Part shown: positions 24,237 to 34,822 of the stretch, piece by piece
Layout: each line of letters starts with the position of its first letter
How positions within the stretch are numbered: the first letter of the stretch is position 1
From: Acheta domesticus
Lineage: Eukaryota; Arthropoda; Insecta; Orthoptera; Gryllidae
DNA: 64,000 nt
Assembly (NCBI GenBank): GCA_031308135.1
Contig: JAHLJT010000631.1
Coordinates: 225,193,654 to 225,257,653, forward strand
Reading direction: 5' to 3'
Notes under the pieces: generated by a model
What the model saw: only the letters and a program-made list of their open reading frames with translations
Told to the model about the DNA's origin: nothing
Database searches by the model: none
Translations under genes and position numbers: made by a program

Positions 24237-24370
24237 CATTGTGAGTTTTCCGCCCTTTGACAATCATGTATGTAACGTTGCCTTAACATCCTCTACTGGT
24301 TTATATTCTAACAATTTTACCATTCACTTATCAGTAACTTTCTCTCTTAGAACACTGTGAAACAAAAAGT
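24237..24370 (+). repeat. 130-bp dispersed repeat P130, copy 2
   Basis: 'gtgagttttccgccctttga...' to '...acactgtgaaacaaaaag' has the same ends as the copy at 23060-23191, in the same orientation 1.18 kb away. The first ~55 bp are almost identical and the middle is more diverged. Confidence 0.75.
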
Positions 24371-25485
24371 ACCGTAAAGATAAATTTTAAAAAATAAAAA
24401 GCATCTTCTCTCACAAAAAGCGTTTCTTTAGCGCTGGAAAGTAAATTTTAAATCTTTACGCTAAAGAAAATAAAAATTTATGTTATTGATATACCCTTGT
24501 GAATCCGATATTACAGTTATAATTAGTAATCATGTTTAATTAATCTATTGTCCTACTGTAATATTGTTCCATTGTAATAAAACGAATTGGAAACAATTCG
24601 TTTTCAAATAGTCGACGTTTCATTTTGCGTGATACATGCAATGTTTTTGCTGGACCCTAGAGTATAAATTTCATAGATTAATAATAAGACACTTGCAACT
24701 AGAGAATCGTGGTCAGGGGAATATAATAGAATTTGCTAAGTGAGACAACTCTTGCGATCTAACAATGCCCTAACCGTAATTCATATTCTTGAATAAACAT
24801 ACTCTTCAATTACTCTCTGACAGCCTTCGTTGGTTATCTATACTTTCTCTATACATTTTCCTTCAGCTATCCCTATGTCAGTCCACAGACATAGTACATC
24901 AATGCCAACGGACGTTTTAAATCCAGTTTCCTCGACTCCACAGGTAATTACATAGTTGAAATTAATTAGTAATTACATAGTCTGTGAAACAGAATTAGTA
25001 TCTGCTTTGCACTTGTGGTATAAAATACCATCAGTCCCGCTTCAGCTACATAAATGAAGAGCATTTTAAACAAATTGCATTCGAATGTCACCCACAGACG
25101 TGTAAATGAACAAAAACTATGAATCTTAATTACATCTGAATTAATTCTGTTGTGGATTTTGAATATCCCATATCATCACCACTATGATTTACGTGGAATT
25201 AATGAACGCTGTTTGCGGTGAGTTAGCTCATCCTCCTAACTTAAAAATACTCCGCGGACAGTTGCATCAACCATCCTCTGCCGGATATTTTTGCTTCACA
25301 TATTTCTGGCAGACGTAAAATTAAATATCAATTTACTTTGTATTATTTGCTTTCCGCTCCCCTCTCCTCGCGTTTCGACATCCGCGTGCTCTGAAACCGC
25401 ATATTTGCCGGATCCCGCATTGCGGGCGGCTAGCGAAACTTCCTGTTAGAGTTCAAACGAGCGGCGCCAGAGTGCGGTGGCGCTC
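24371..25485. other. No recognisable feature
   Basis: AT-rich DNA. 'gaaacaattcgttttcaaa' near 24590-24608 follows a copy of 'acgaattgg', giving a small local inverted repeat only. Confidence 0.4.
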
Positions 25486-25499
25486 GAAACCAACTCCGC

Positions 25500-25955
25500 C
25501 GCAGATGACGAGGCTCTTGACACCCACCCCAGAACATCCATCCGCCAGTTATGTAACTGGACGTGAGTTGCTTCGGGTGTTCTTCGAACCCATAACCAAA
25601 AACGAAACAAAATTGGCGATGAGATATTATAAATAAACTCTGGAGCGGAAATTTGTATATGTAGCGAAGCAAAGGGAATGGCAAAAGGCTTATGGTGTTT
25701 GTGTCGGTGAGGATGACGTGACTCTTGATACCAACCCTGCCCCAACCGCAACCCATACAATCCGCCTGTTATGTAACTGAACGTGAGTTTCTTCGGGTTT
25801 TCTTAGAACCCATAATAAAAAAAATGGAAGAAAATTGGAGATGTGATATTTAGATCACCAGCAAAAAAGTTTCTTGAAGTAAGTGGGATCGGAAAGGACG
25901 GTAATTATAAGGAAGAGGAGGGGATAGCAAAAGGCAACGATGTTTGTGACGGTGA
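25500..25955 (+). repeat. Tandem duplication, two ~210-240-bp units
   Basis: Blocks repeat in order: 'gatgac..g.ctcttga.acc', 'catccgccagttatgtaactggacgtgagttgcttcgggt' against 'aatccgcctgttatgtaactgaacgtgagtttcttcgggt', 'agaacccataa.aaaaa', 'attgg.gatg.gatatt', and 'gcaaaaggc'. The second unit is longer. A third partial start ('gacggtgaagatg') follows. The antisense frames of 104-108 codons lie in this repeat and are unlikely to be genes. Confidence 0.75.
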
Positions 25956-26304
25956 AGATGGTTTCATGTCACGTAATTACTCTTAATTCTGGCAGTGTTC
26001 CTTATTCCGCTGTAACGTTAACCTAACGTTTGAGTTCGTGCAAGGGCAGAGACTCAAAAGTGATTACATTTTGTCTTTGAAGTTTTATAATGTAGCTTTG
26101 TACGCACCTCATTGGGGACCATGATAATTATAATATATACAATCTTTGGGGTAGCACAACATATTATGGTCCAAATTTCAATCATGATGCAATATTTTCT
26201 TTAGCCGATCAAGATTATTCACCTACAACTTCAACCCTCAGAACTAATTGCTCGGAACTGCCGCAGTCCAAAGTAGTCAGCAAAGGAGATGCATGTGAAC
26301 TTCA

Positions 26305-26470
26305 GCCAGGGGCGGATCCAGCCGATCATTTGGGAGGGGGGGTCATAGATGTTTTTTAAATATTAATATATTTTTATTGTGTTGGATATTATTTTGTAGG
26401 GTATAGATAATATTATGTATTATTTTTTAAATAATTCCCTAATTCTAACATACAAATAAATACAGTCATT
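26305..26470 (+). mobile_element. TIR element family 'GGCGGATCCA', copy 1 (left part)
   Basis: 'aggggcggatccagccgatcatttgggaggggg' followed by an AT-rich body ('atattattttgtagg', 'ataattccctaattctaaca') matches 60441-60600 block by block. The right terminus is missing here. Elements that begin GGCGGATCCA followed by a G-run are common non-autonomous DNA transposons in animal genomes. Confidence 0.6.
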
Positions 26471-27234
26471 AACGAAACTAATGGATAAAGATAATTGCAT
26501 GAGTGGTAGGTTCATGAAAACGAACGACAATTAGAATGAGTTTTCTTATACACTACAAGTGCAATTATCCACATGTTACGTTCAATATTTTTTCGTTTCC
26601 GTTTAAGAATAATTTAAATTTTGAGAAATTTCAGCCCACCAATTATAGTAAACCTTGCATTGTGTTTGTAAGAAATATTTACAAATGGAAGATATTGAAC
26701 ATATTTCTGATAAAATATTAGAAGTCGACAAAGTCATGAAAACATGAATTGCCACGAAAAGTAAAGGCAGGTGTGAGAGAGAATATAACATGTATAAATA
26801 TTGGGGAAAAGAAACTACTCACATCTGACAGGTTTGGTATAGCGTACTTTCTAGAACGGGTAAGCATAACTGACGATCTTTTACATCTGTAGTTCTCAGA
26901 CCAAATGTTCTACATTCAATTTATTCACGTTAAATTGTTTTTGTTATTTACGTTAGTAAACGCGCACTTAGCCCCTTAGCAACCAACCATCTAAACAACG
27001 CTTTAAGAATGCGTCCGCAGCAACGGCCATTAAAATGCTCGGAGTTCATTAAAAATATTTTAGCGGACTTTCGGGTTTAGATTTTATCAGTGCTCGTAAG
27101 TCTTGGGATAACTATGACTCTGGCTGGGACAAAACACAATTTTTGGGAATAAATGTAAACAATTGTCAGATGAATATTTACCCCTTTTTCTTGTATATCT
27201 CGCATCGGATACAAGTGTATTTGTGTATATCTGT
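26471..27234. other. No recognisable feature
   Basis: AT-rich spacer with short antisense and sense frames around 26536-26791 that lack any family resemblance. Confidence 0.4.
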
Positions 27235-27263
27235 ATGTGTGTGTCGTCCTTTCACCCCCCATT

Positions 27264-27295
<32 letters not shown>

Positions 27296-27437
27296 TCCAT
27301 CTTCCATACCCAGGCTAACAAACCTGAGGGATAAAAATGGGATCTAGCGCAATGCTGATCCAACCTGAATTACAAACGCCTATCTCTCCGGGCCTCGGAA
27401 GATGACGTGTAGCATTATCATAAATGAGCTATACGCA
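27235..27437 (+). mobile_element. TAA-tailed SINE-like repeat (SINE-2), copy 1
   Basis: Blocks 'gtgtgtgtcgtcctttcaccccc', a (CAT)n run (27263-27295), 'ccaggctaacaaacctgaggg.taaaaatgg' and 'aatgctgatcc' match, in order, the copy at 39456-39755. The copy ends in the (AAT)n tract at 27438. The end structure (body then (TAA)n) is that of a retroposed element. The tRNA-like head seen in copy 2 is not present here, so this copy is 5' truncated. Confidence 0.6.
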
Positions 27438-27469
<32 letters not shown>

Positions 27470-27478
27470 TAATAATAA
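27438..27478. repeat. (TAA)n tract at 5' side of Dong copy D
   Basis: Microsatellite with one gat interruption. It is at once the tail of SINE-2 copy 1 and the 5' flank of Dong copy D. Confidence 0.9.
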
Positions 27479-27604
27479 TTTGCGCAAATTATTGTAGGAA
27501 GCACCGACAGTCCCTAGATCTGCTCCTTAGGTAGCTGGTTGCCACCTGGAGTCGATTTTGTATTCAGCCGACTCATAACATCTTTAGTCGTGATGCAGTG
27601 GTAC
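27479..27604 (+). mobile_element. Dong-like element copy D, 3' end only (~126 bp)
   Basis: 'ttgcgcaaattattgtagg.agcaccgacagtccctagatc...' to 'actcataacatctttagtcgtgatgcagtgg' aligns with the last ~120 bp of copies B (42898-43020) and C (44875-44995). It therefore holds only the last codons and the 3' UTR. It is flanked by (TAA)n on both sides. This is what a severely 5'-truncated target-primed insertion into a TAA tract should look like. Confidence 0.9.
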
Positions 27605-27624
27605 ATAATAATACTAACAATAAC

Positions 27625-27659
<35 letters not shown>
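27605..27659. repeat. (TAA)n tract at 3' side of Dong copy D
   Basis: It starts with imperfect units (ataataatactaacaataacaat) and becomes pure (AAT)n. It gives poly-Tyr/Leu frames on the minus strand, which are artefacts. Confidence 0.9.
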
Positions 27660-27661
<2 letters not shown>

Positions 27662-27720
27662 GAAAACTAAACTTTTGGAAGGGCATGGCTCCATGGCTCC
27701 CACCCCTTGATCCGCCACTG
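27660..27720. mobile_element. Possible right end of a GGATCC-type TIR element
   Basis: 'ggcatggctccatggctccc' followed by 'accccttgatccgccactgc' is similar in layout to the right terminus of the element at 60441-60703 (C-rich block then 'gatcc'). No left end is found next to it. Confidence 0.3.
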
Positions 27721-29028
27721 CCTGCAGCTGCATAAGGTCCCGATCCCAGCGGCAAGAATTCGAGAAGTGGGATCCGCCGAGAAAGAGGCCAGGAGCGGAG
27801 AGCGGCGGCGGGGCTATCGGATACCAGGGCGACTGCGCTGTGGGCGACGAGACATGCGGAAGGAAATGCACGACGCCGGAAGGGAGCGCGGGCAGGGAGC
27901 CACGGCAACGCCACGAGGGAGGGAATCCATTAGAATTCAGAAAAGGTCACAAGTTCTCGCCGTATTCGCAGACGGGATGGAAAATATTCTGAAACATGAC
28001 TCAACTTTGTTGAAAGAACTCGAGTAGTATATCCAATGATAGGAACCGGACGAGGGAACTTCAGATACATACGAACATATCAAGGGTGACGGCATCGTGG
28101 TCGTGAGGTGCTGGTTAAGATTCCTAAGTTAGACTTGATTGTGAATTCGAACTCAGAGAAGATAATACGTTAATTTTACTTCCAAATTAAAATAATTTAC
28201 CAACCTCATTCTGAGAGACATGACTTGAAGCACAAGTCTAGATACTTCACTCTGCGGAATCAATTGTGTAATCATAAAAGAGGGATCCCCAGCATGTGTT
28301 GAACAGGAATTTGAAATTAGCTATTGAAGAAGCATAGGTGTGATGATTTTATCCGAAAGGTAGACCGCAGGATCACATTAATATTTAATAATGAATGTCT
28401 AGGAATTGACAGTAAATGAATACAATAGTAGAATAATATTCTTTAAATGAAGATCGTGATTTAAAGGTATGGTAATTAAAAATTACGTCTATATCAAAAG
28501 ATACCTTTAGAGGATGATTTACTTAACTGAAAATAGTGTTATCTGAGAAAAGTATATTTGAGGTCTTCTCCAATGTATTTTAAAACCACCACCAACAGAA
28601 TCTCCAATATATCAAAATTAACCAATTTTGCTACGTTCAACTTGAGATGTCCCTGTTGACATCCCTTGGCAATTTGCAGTAATCACTATTATATAACGCA
28701 TACCAGACCTCTGAAAGGCAGTAGATGAGCGCTGGTGCAAACACGAGACGTAGGAAGTGATCGGTGCGGATAAAGTTATAAAGAAAACTTGATAAGCTTA
28801 ATATTTTTTAGGTCTCTTGAAAGGTTAGCAGATGTGAGAGCCAATAAATGTAATATTTCCATTCTTCGAAAATAATTTCAAAAAAAAGTAATTAATATTC
28901 CATCATGAGAAGATGATTCGAGTGCCCATTTTAGTCGCTTCTCGGTGTCTATTACACTTTTACAAGACAAAATCTCGTATCAGATCTCTTAGCCCTGAGA
29001 CTAGTAAATTATCTCTGAACACTTCTGA

Positions 29029-29029
<1 letters not shown>
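27721..29029. other. GC-richer patch then AT-rich spacer, no gene
   Basis: 27760-27920 is GC-rich with a 106-codon frame (27707-28027) and opposing frames; none has a recognisable domain. After 28030 the DNA is AT-rich without features. Confidence 0.4.

Positions 29030-29068
<39 letters not shown>
29030..29068. repeat. (ATT)n tract at 3' end of Dong copy A
   Basis: Pure trinucleotide tract immediately next to the 3' UTR of copy A (which runs on the minus strand). Confidence 0.95.
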
Positions 29069-29069
<1 letters not shown>

Positions 29070-29444
29070 CACAATATCACAACTAAAGATGTTATGAGTC
29101 GGCTGAATATAAAATCGACTCCAGTTTGCAACCAGCTACCTAACGAGCAGATCCGGTGACTGTCAGTACTTCTACAATACTTTGCGCAAAATGTGGGCTG
29201 TTCCAAATGAAGCAATTTCTTGCACTTCCCAGTCTTTTGAGTTACCGGGAAGTTTAGACAAGTTCTTACTCAAATTTTTCGGAACAAATCCCAGAGCTCC
29301 GATAAATATCGGTACGACCTGGGCTTTGACACCTCACATTCGACTGATCTCGATTTCCAAACTCTTGTATGTAAGACGTTTCTCTGCCTCCTTGGAAACG
29401 ACGTTTTGATCGCAAGGTACAGCAACATCGACAAGTAAACACGA

Positions 29445-30296
29445 TTAATTCGCCAAATCCCGGATAAATATATCCGGCTTGTTTGCCGCTATCGTGCGAT
29501 CAGTTTGAATTTGTTGGTCGTACAATATCGTACACAATCCAAACGATGTCACCGGTTTTGGTGAGTGTTCGTACCACTTGGGGCAAGTGTTTGGAACTTC
29601 GAGGGCGGTACAGATCTGCCTGTGGAGGTAGCTACACAACCTGTCATGTCTTTTCAGGTATTCAGTCTTTGCTAGGATTGGACAAGCTGTGACAATATGA
29701 TCAATGGTTTCTACTTGCTCCTGGCAAATGCGGCATTTATCATCTTGGGAAATTTTGAGAACCGCTTTATCATAATGTCGTGTTCTCAACGCCTGATCTT
29801 GAGCAGTTACTAGGACTGCTTCCAATTCTGACTTCATTCTTCCCCTTTTAAGCCACATCAATGATTGATCTTTATTTATCTGCACCTTGTCCATTCGTTT
29901 CAAATATTGTCCACGAGTGAGCCATTCGGGGAGTTCCTTAGGGTTTTCTAAAATTTTATTAACAGCCTTTGCTAAATGAGAATGTAATGCTGTTAATTTC
30001 TTAATCCAATAAATCAGGATCATATCAATCCCAGGGGATTTCCAGTTCCTCATGCTCTTACTTGTTTGGCATAGGTCCTCTTTCGAGAATCCTTGAACAT
30101 GTCCCACTGTTTCCATGAGTCCATTGGCAGCATCAACTTCAGATTGGAGCCACGATGCGTCTTTGTTGTAGAATCTGGTTTCCTCCCAGATTCCTGCCCA
30201 AAATGTTTCGACGTCAGCTTTTGAAGGAGGGGTAGCATTGCCATTCGGTTTTTTAGTCAGACTACGGTAGAATTTGTTCGCGTCTGTTTCAAACAA
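29445..30296 (-). pseudogene. Copy A: linker plus CCHC and RLE endonuclease frame
   Basis: 283 codons. The N-terminal half matches the pre-RT region of copy B (TDANKFYRSLTKKPNGN, then WKSPGIDMI). The C-terminal half has a CX2CX8HX4C knuckle (CRIC...H...C, about 29683-29736) and an endonuclease-like PD near its C-terminus ('NKPDIFIRD'). The frame then hits a stop before the second catalytic Asp seen in copies B and C. The RT segment is missing because of the internal deletion, yet the frame is open across the junction. Upstream codons (30300-30380) contain a stop relative to copy B. Confidence 0.8.
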
Positions 30297-30378
30297 CCGG
30301 TTCTGTACACGGAAATCTTCTCTACGTTTGTACCGTCTTGTTCGTTGAGCTCACGCTTGGATTTACTCTTTTAGCTTT

Positions 30379-31412
30379 TCAGCTACCATTAGCCTTGTCA
30401 TTGTCAATTAGGTATTTTTGTTCAACGTGGAGTATTTTTTGTTGAACTTTATACGTGTAGTTTGATTTAGAAGATGCCTCGGCTAGGAGTGATATTTCAC
30501 GCCGTGTGTCGGCTCTCCGGTTCATAATTCTTTTCATCCATGGAGGTACGGAGCTTTTTACTCTGTCTGGCTGTCGACCATCGGTGTTCTTGGCTGGTCC
30601 CAAGATTATCTGAGATACTAAATATCCAGTTCCATACACGATGTGAATGATTTCAGTAATATCTAGATCTCCACTTGAGGTCTGTACAACCTCATTTAAG
30701 ACAGAATTCGCTGTTTCTATCACTCTCTTAGCTTAAGCATTTTTGTAAATTCTCCTCAACGTTGGACGAGATTCGAATTGAAGTAGACGAACTCGTTCTA
30801 TCTCGTGTCCGAGGAGGTCCCGCATCATGTCCTTATCGTGTGACTCATGGCCAGATGAATTTTCACCACTGACGGATGTTTCATTTGGAAGAGATGAACC
30901 TTCAAGGGGACCATCGTTTTCAGGGATATTAGATGGTTCTAAATGTTCGTCATGTGGATAGTTTGATCCGAAAACATACTCCGCGTTTCTCTGCATGTCT
31001 GCAAGTTGTTCTGCTGTGAATTTTCCACTGCTGAGTATGTATCGGCTTTGACTGGCAAACTTCTTTGAGTCTAGATTAGGTCTCATATCTGGGTTCCGCT
31101 CTCTCCATATCTTAAAAACTTCTATTTCTGAGCCCCATTTTTCACTTTTCAATAGTAAAAGCACCACATAGCCTCCTTTAATTCATCTCGGGTCCATCTC
31201 TGACGATGGCTTCGAGCTACTGCCGGCTCTGGGTCCCTGGGACTAACATCCGTGGGATGGCCAGATGTCGACAAGGTGACATTAGCTCGGTTTCTGAGCA
31301 GGTATGGGACATTGGTAGAACAAGGCACGCTAAGGTTCATTACATTACTTGTTCTATTCATTTTGCTCATTGGTTTCAAGTGAAGATTCGCAGGTAGCAA
31401 ATTTGAGTTCAC
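30379..31412 (-). pseudogene. Copy A: N-terminal region of the Dong-like ORF, broken
   Basis: Three frames (31412-31149, 31167-30733, 30723-30379) join end to end with one frameshift near 31155 and a stop near 30731. The first starts MNSNLLPANL. Across the frameshift, 'RWTRDELKEAMW' followed by 'KSEKWGSEIEVFKIW' has the spaced tryptophans of a Myb/SANT-like DNA-binding helix bundle. RLE-type non-LTR elements are known to carry N-terminal zinc-finger and/or Myb motifs for target recognition, so this is a candidate TAA-recognising domain. The copies B and C lack it because of 5' truncation. Confidence 0.6.
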
Positions 31413-31878
31413 AGATCACACTTAACCTTTGGGTTGTTTCCTGCCATCCGTTACTGCGACCCACAGTGGCCTCGGGACATCTCCCCGCAGGGCCCAGCAA
31501 GGGGTCCCTCCGATCGCCAGTCGGCATTACTAAACCCCACGGGATTTTCACTGACTGCTGAAGGTGGCCTTCTTCGCTGGCTAATGCAAGGTTCGGGCCT
31601 CCACTCTAATCAGTGGCCTAGTGTGCCAACCCAGTTTTTTTCTCCTGTACCCTTTATGGGCCGACAACAGGAAGTCCAAAGGTTCATGACCCTTCCCTCT
31701 CTACTTACGTCCCACTCTCCTCAAAATGGAGTACTTCTTCGTCGGACCCCTCACCTTCAACCTACTCATCAAGGGAGGCTCTAGCAGTAGCTAGGCTACC
31801 ACTGACATAGCTCTCAGGCTCATGGGGGTGCTCAAGCTCCACCACCATCTGCAAGGTCGTGAACTCCCTAGGTGGAGT
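31413..31878 (-). other. Copy A: 5' leader of the Dong-like element
   Basis: 466 bp between the first Met of the N-terminal frame and the (TAA)n tract, not found in the 5'-truncated copies. On the minus strand it starts around 'ctccacctagggagttcacg'. It has higher GC than the surroundings. It may hold the internal promoter; overlapping frames on the other strand (31349-31784) are artefacts. Confidence 0.6.
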
Positions 31879-31880
31879 TG

Positions 31881-31913
<33 letters not shown>
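31879..31913. repeat. (ATT)n tract at 5' end of Dong copy A
   Basis: Microsatellite shared between the 5' end of copy A and the tail of the LINE fragment beside it. Confidence 0.95.
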
Positions 31914-31914
<1 letters not shown>

Positions 31915-32095
31915 AGTCTATACATTCCTTAGTAGGGCAAAGGCCTCCTGCGTAGGAAAGGGAAGTTTCACATCTGAACGGAACATCTTAATTTTGAACA
32001 TCCATAGTTTTCCAGTTTTCACGGTCCTTCACCACTCTAGTCCACTCTACCCCTACTGCATTCTGCCAAATTTGTACGTCTACAAATGACTTTAC
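31914..32095 (-). mobile_element. 3' end of a LINE with (TAA)n tail
   Basis: On the minus strand a frame (32077-31988) encodes '..VEWTRVVKDRENWKTM..' and a stop, which resembles the W..R...DR..W+ signature at the C-terminus of many insect LINE reverse transcriptase proteins. It is followed by 'ctacgcaggaggcctttgcc', close to the 'ggaggcctttgccc' 3' UTR motif common in insect LINE families, then the (TAA)n tract. It is strongly 5' truncated. The exact clade is not resolved. Confidence 0.65.
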
Positions 32096-32114
32096 AAATC
32101 TCCCAATGTCATCC

Positions 32115-32240
32115 GATTATCCGACTGCCACGCGCAGGTGGACATGCCCCAGTGGTCGCCCGGCGATCGGAATTTGCGGCACCCACAGAGCGACCGCTCC
32201 GCGTCGGGCGGGCGGAGGCCTCATTGGGTCGCGGTGAACC
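32115..32240 (+). repeat. GC-rich dispersed repeat G110, copy 1
   Basis: 'tgccacgcgcaggtgga...ccagtgg.cg' through 'cggcacccacagagcgaccgctccgcg' parallels 32755-32850 ('tgccacgtgcagttcca...ccagtggccg', 'ggcggcgcccacaaagtgcgccgctccgcg'). There are two copies 640 bp apart in the same orientation. Class unknown. Confidence 0.55.
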
Positions 32241-32423
32241 ACTTGACGCCGCGGTGAGCAAAATTGAAATTATTATCCGAAGAATCGTAATACTGGTTTT
32301 AAAGCCTTTCAAACCGCCTTAGTATTGAAGACTGAATGTTTTGAAGTAAGTAGAAAGGAAATGAATGTATCATGACAACTTCTTGGGATTTTATTCCGGG
32401 AAATTTTTGTTAAGTCATCATTC

Positions 32424-32695
32424 TTTCTTTCTTTCATTCTTTCTTTCTTTCTTTTTTCTTTGTTTGTTTGTCTTTCTTTGTCTTTTTTCTTTGTCCTTCT
32501 TTCTTTGTCTTTCTTTCTTTGTCTTTCATTCTTTGTTTTTCTTTCTTCCTTTCTTGCATATTTTCCTTCTTTTTATCCGTTCTTTCATTCTTGCCTTTCT
32601 TTATTCCTTTTTTCTTCCTTTCAGCCTTCCTTATTTCCTTAATTTTTATTTTTCCCTTCCCTCACTTCTTTCTTCATTCCTTCCTTGTTTCCAGG
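32424..32695. repeat. (CTTT)n polypyrimidine tract
   Basis: About 270 bp of degenerate CTTT/CTTTT repeats with almost no A or G on the + strand. Such mirror-like polypyrimidine DNA can form triplex (H-DNA). The Phe/Leu/Ser-rich open frames over it (for example 32468-33031) are artefacts. Confidence 0.9.
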
Positions 32696-32754
32696 TTGAA
32701 GCAAGAGACTAGCAAGCCCTCTTCCATCTCCGTCGCCAGTCACCATCGCTTACC

Positions 32755-32870
32755 TGCCACGTGCAGTTCCACACGTGCCAGTGGCCGTCGGTCGGCGATT
32801 TGGGTTGGCGGCGCCCACAAAGTGCGCCGCTCCGCGAGGTGCTCCCAAGCGTTGGGTGACAGGTGCTGCG
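32755..32870 (+). repeat. GC-rich dispersed repeat G110, copy 2
   Basis: See copy 1 at 32115-32240; landmark 'ccacgtgcagttccacacgt' followed by 'gccagtggccg'. It leads directly into the G-rich minisatellite. Confidence 0.55.
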
Positions 32871-32904
32871 GGTGGCGCTGCGGGGGCGGCGCGCCGCCCA
32901 GGGC

Positions 32905-33125
32905 CAGGGCGGGCGAACGGGCGGGCGGGCGGTTGCGCGGGCGGGCGGGCGGTTGCGCGAGCGGTGGGGCGGGCGGGCGGGCGGGCGGTTGCGCGGGCGG
33001 GCGGTTGCGCGGGCGGGCGGGCCGTCGGTAGCGCGGGCGGGCGGTAGCGCGGGCGGGCGGTAGCGCGGGCGGGCGGGCGGGCGGGCGGGCCGCCGGGCGG
33101 GCGGGCGGTTGCGCTGGTGGGCGGT
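32905..33125 (+). repeat. G-rich ~16-bp minisatellite (gcgggcgggcggttgc type)
   Basis: Units of about 16 bp, 'gcgggcgggcggttgc' or 'gcgggcgggcggtagc', repeat through the tract with variable numbers of 'gggc'. G-runs of three repeat every few bases on the + strand, giving many possible G-quadruplexes. Reverse-strand frames are Pro/Ala/Arg repeats without meaning. Confidence 0.85.
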
Positions 33126-33330
33126 GCGGGCTCCGGGCGATGCGGGGTGCGGAGGCGTGGGCGGAAATTGCGAATTTGAACGCGGCGCTTCACACCTCGC
33201 GCGCAGAGGAAGCCTTGCAGTGCGCGGGTGGCGGGGGGGGGGGAGAGCCCTGCGCCTTGATTAGTTACAATATTGGTGGTTGGCGAATCGGAATCGACAC
33301 AGCGAGCGGCTTCAATCCGATGCAGCGCTG
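33126..33330. other. CpG-rich flank of the minisatellite
   Basis: GC-rich, with a G-run at about 33230-33243. No gene recognised. Confidence 0.4.
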
Positions 33331-33430
33331 GCGAAACGAAAGGATTGGGGTGAATGCAACTTTTTTTATATCTCAAAGGTTTCTTTTGTTCGGAAATTCG
33401 TTGGCTAATAGGTTTGTAGAGATTTAGAAA

Positions 33431-34768
33431 AAACATTAACGCTATTTAATTAGACACAACTGTTTAAAAGCACAGGTTCGTTACTGACACGTACATGTGT
33501 ACTCTGACAGAGATCTGTAACGTTGATCCCCCTCCCCCTGAACGCTATTGCAAGAGATAACTCTACTGCAATGACATCAATTGAGTCGATGAGTCCGAAA
33601 ACCAATCATCTCCATAGAAACTAATTTTACAAGAGAGACAAAAAAACAAATCATTTAATACTCATTTGACATACAGGGATTTTCGAATTTGTATATTATA
33701 TAGGTAATTACAAAAGATTCCATCACTACTATGTAATAACACTTATGTTTTTTAAATAATAATTAGAAATTTAAGATTAATGGTTTTCTTACAAAACCTT
33801 ACAATATACTATATTAAATTGAATAAGTGAAAGTATTAATACGTTTCCATTTATAAATTAAATAAAGTATTTAAGTCTCAGTTTACAAGGACATGAATAT
33901 TTTGTCACTCAACCCAAGTTAAAGCTAATTTCAGACTCAGTTCAAAAGTACTTTAATGCATGGTTACAATTTATATGGTAGAAAACTAGTATGTATACTC
34001 AAAATATTCGTCTGGATTGTGATCATCTGTACACGGTCATATACAAATTTCTTCATAGAATGACAAGAACTCATTTAAAATGTATTGGAGACTTTTTTTA
34101 TGTCCAAAATTTTCTTGTTATTTATGGCAACATTTCCAGAATACGATTCCTTAACTGGTAGTGGAGGCATTTTCAGGGCATTTTTTGTAAAGAGCAAATA
34201 TAAGTACACAAAACATCAGTGAAATGAGATACGTTCACATCATCAGGTGTAGAGCTTTTGTAATCAAAACTGCAATAGTTTGATACCTGAAATTGCTATT
34301 ACTCATTTCTTGTTTTTTCATAGGAGCATTTTAGTAGCACAGTTTTTTTAAATGCTCCGGCCACCAGCTTTTTAAATTAGGTGTAATATTTGAAGTCACC
34401 TCCTTTACAGTAAACTTCTGCCACATCGTTGATGATTCTATCAGGAGATGTAGGAGGAAAAGTGAATCGCATAAAAGCGACTACTAAGAGACAAAATCTC
34501 ACTACTCTATGATACCGATTCTATGATGAGTAGAGATCAGGAAAAAAATAATAAAGAAAATCTTTATATTTTCTTTCAAATTCTTTAAATAATTGAACCA
34601 AAAAGAGCAAACTTTATTTGTTCCTTTATTGGCTATTCGTTCATGATAGGAATAGAAGGCAGATCTATTCAATTTCAGATTATGGATGCAATATTCATTT
34701 ACCCATAACTCTCTATATTAAAATATTTTCTGGGCATGAATAACGGAAGTGACAAATTTTGCATGTAT
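33431..34768. other. No recognisable feature
   Basis: AT-rich DNA with no sizeable open frames. Confidence 0.45.
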
Positions 34769-34770
34769 TA

Positions 34771-34771
<1 letters not shown>

Positions 34772-34820
<49 letters not shown>
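34772..34820. repeat. (TA)n microsatellite
   Basis: About 24 TA units. The poly-Ile/Tyr frames across it are artefacts. Confidence 0.95.

Positions 34821-34822
<2 letters not shown>

Larger units (their letters stand above)
29069..31878 (-). mobile_element. Dong/R4-type non-LTR retrotransposon, copy A, RT-deleted
   Basis: Reading the minus strand from 31878: a ~466-bp leader, an N-terminal coding region (31412 down to about 30380), then the linker region. After a deletion at about 29916 it continues with the CCHC knuckle and endonuclease domain, ending in the 3' UTR at 29069. Both ends abut (TAA)n. The deletion joins the sequence 'TRG' (B position about 40808) to 'QYLKRMDK' (B about 42178) and stays in frame, removing the whole RT catalytic core. 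It also has frameshifts and stops, so it is dead. It is the only copy here that reaches a probable 5' end. Confidence 0.9.

Noticed and set aside
32468..33436. Phe/Leu-rich and Ala/Arg/Pro-rich frames up to 228 codons
   Set aside because: Generated by the CTTT tract and the G-rich minisatellite.
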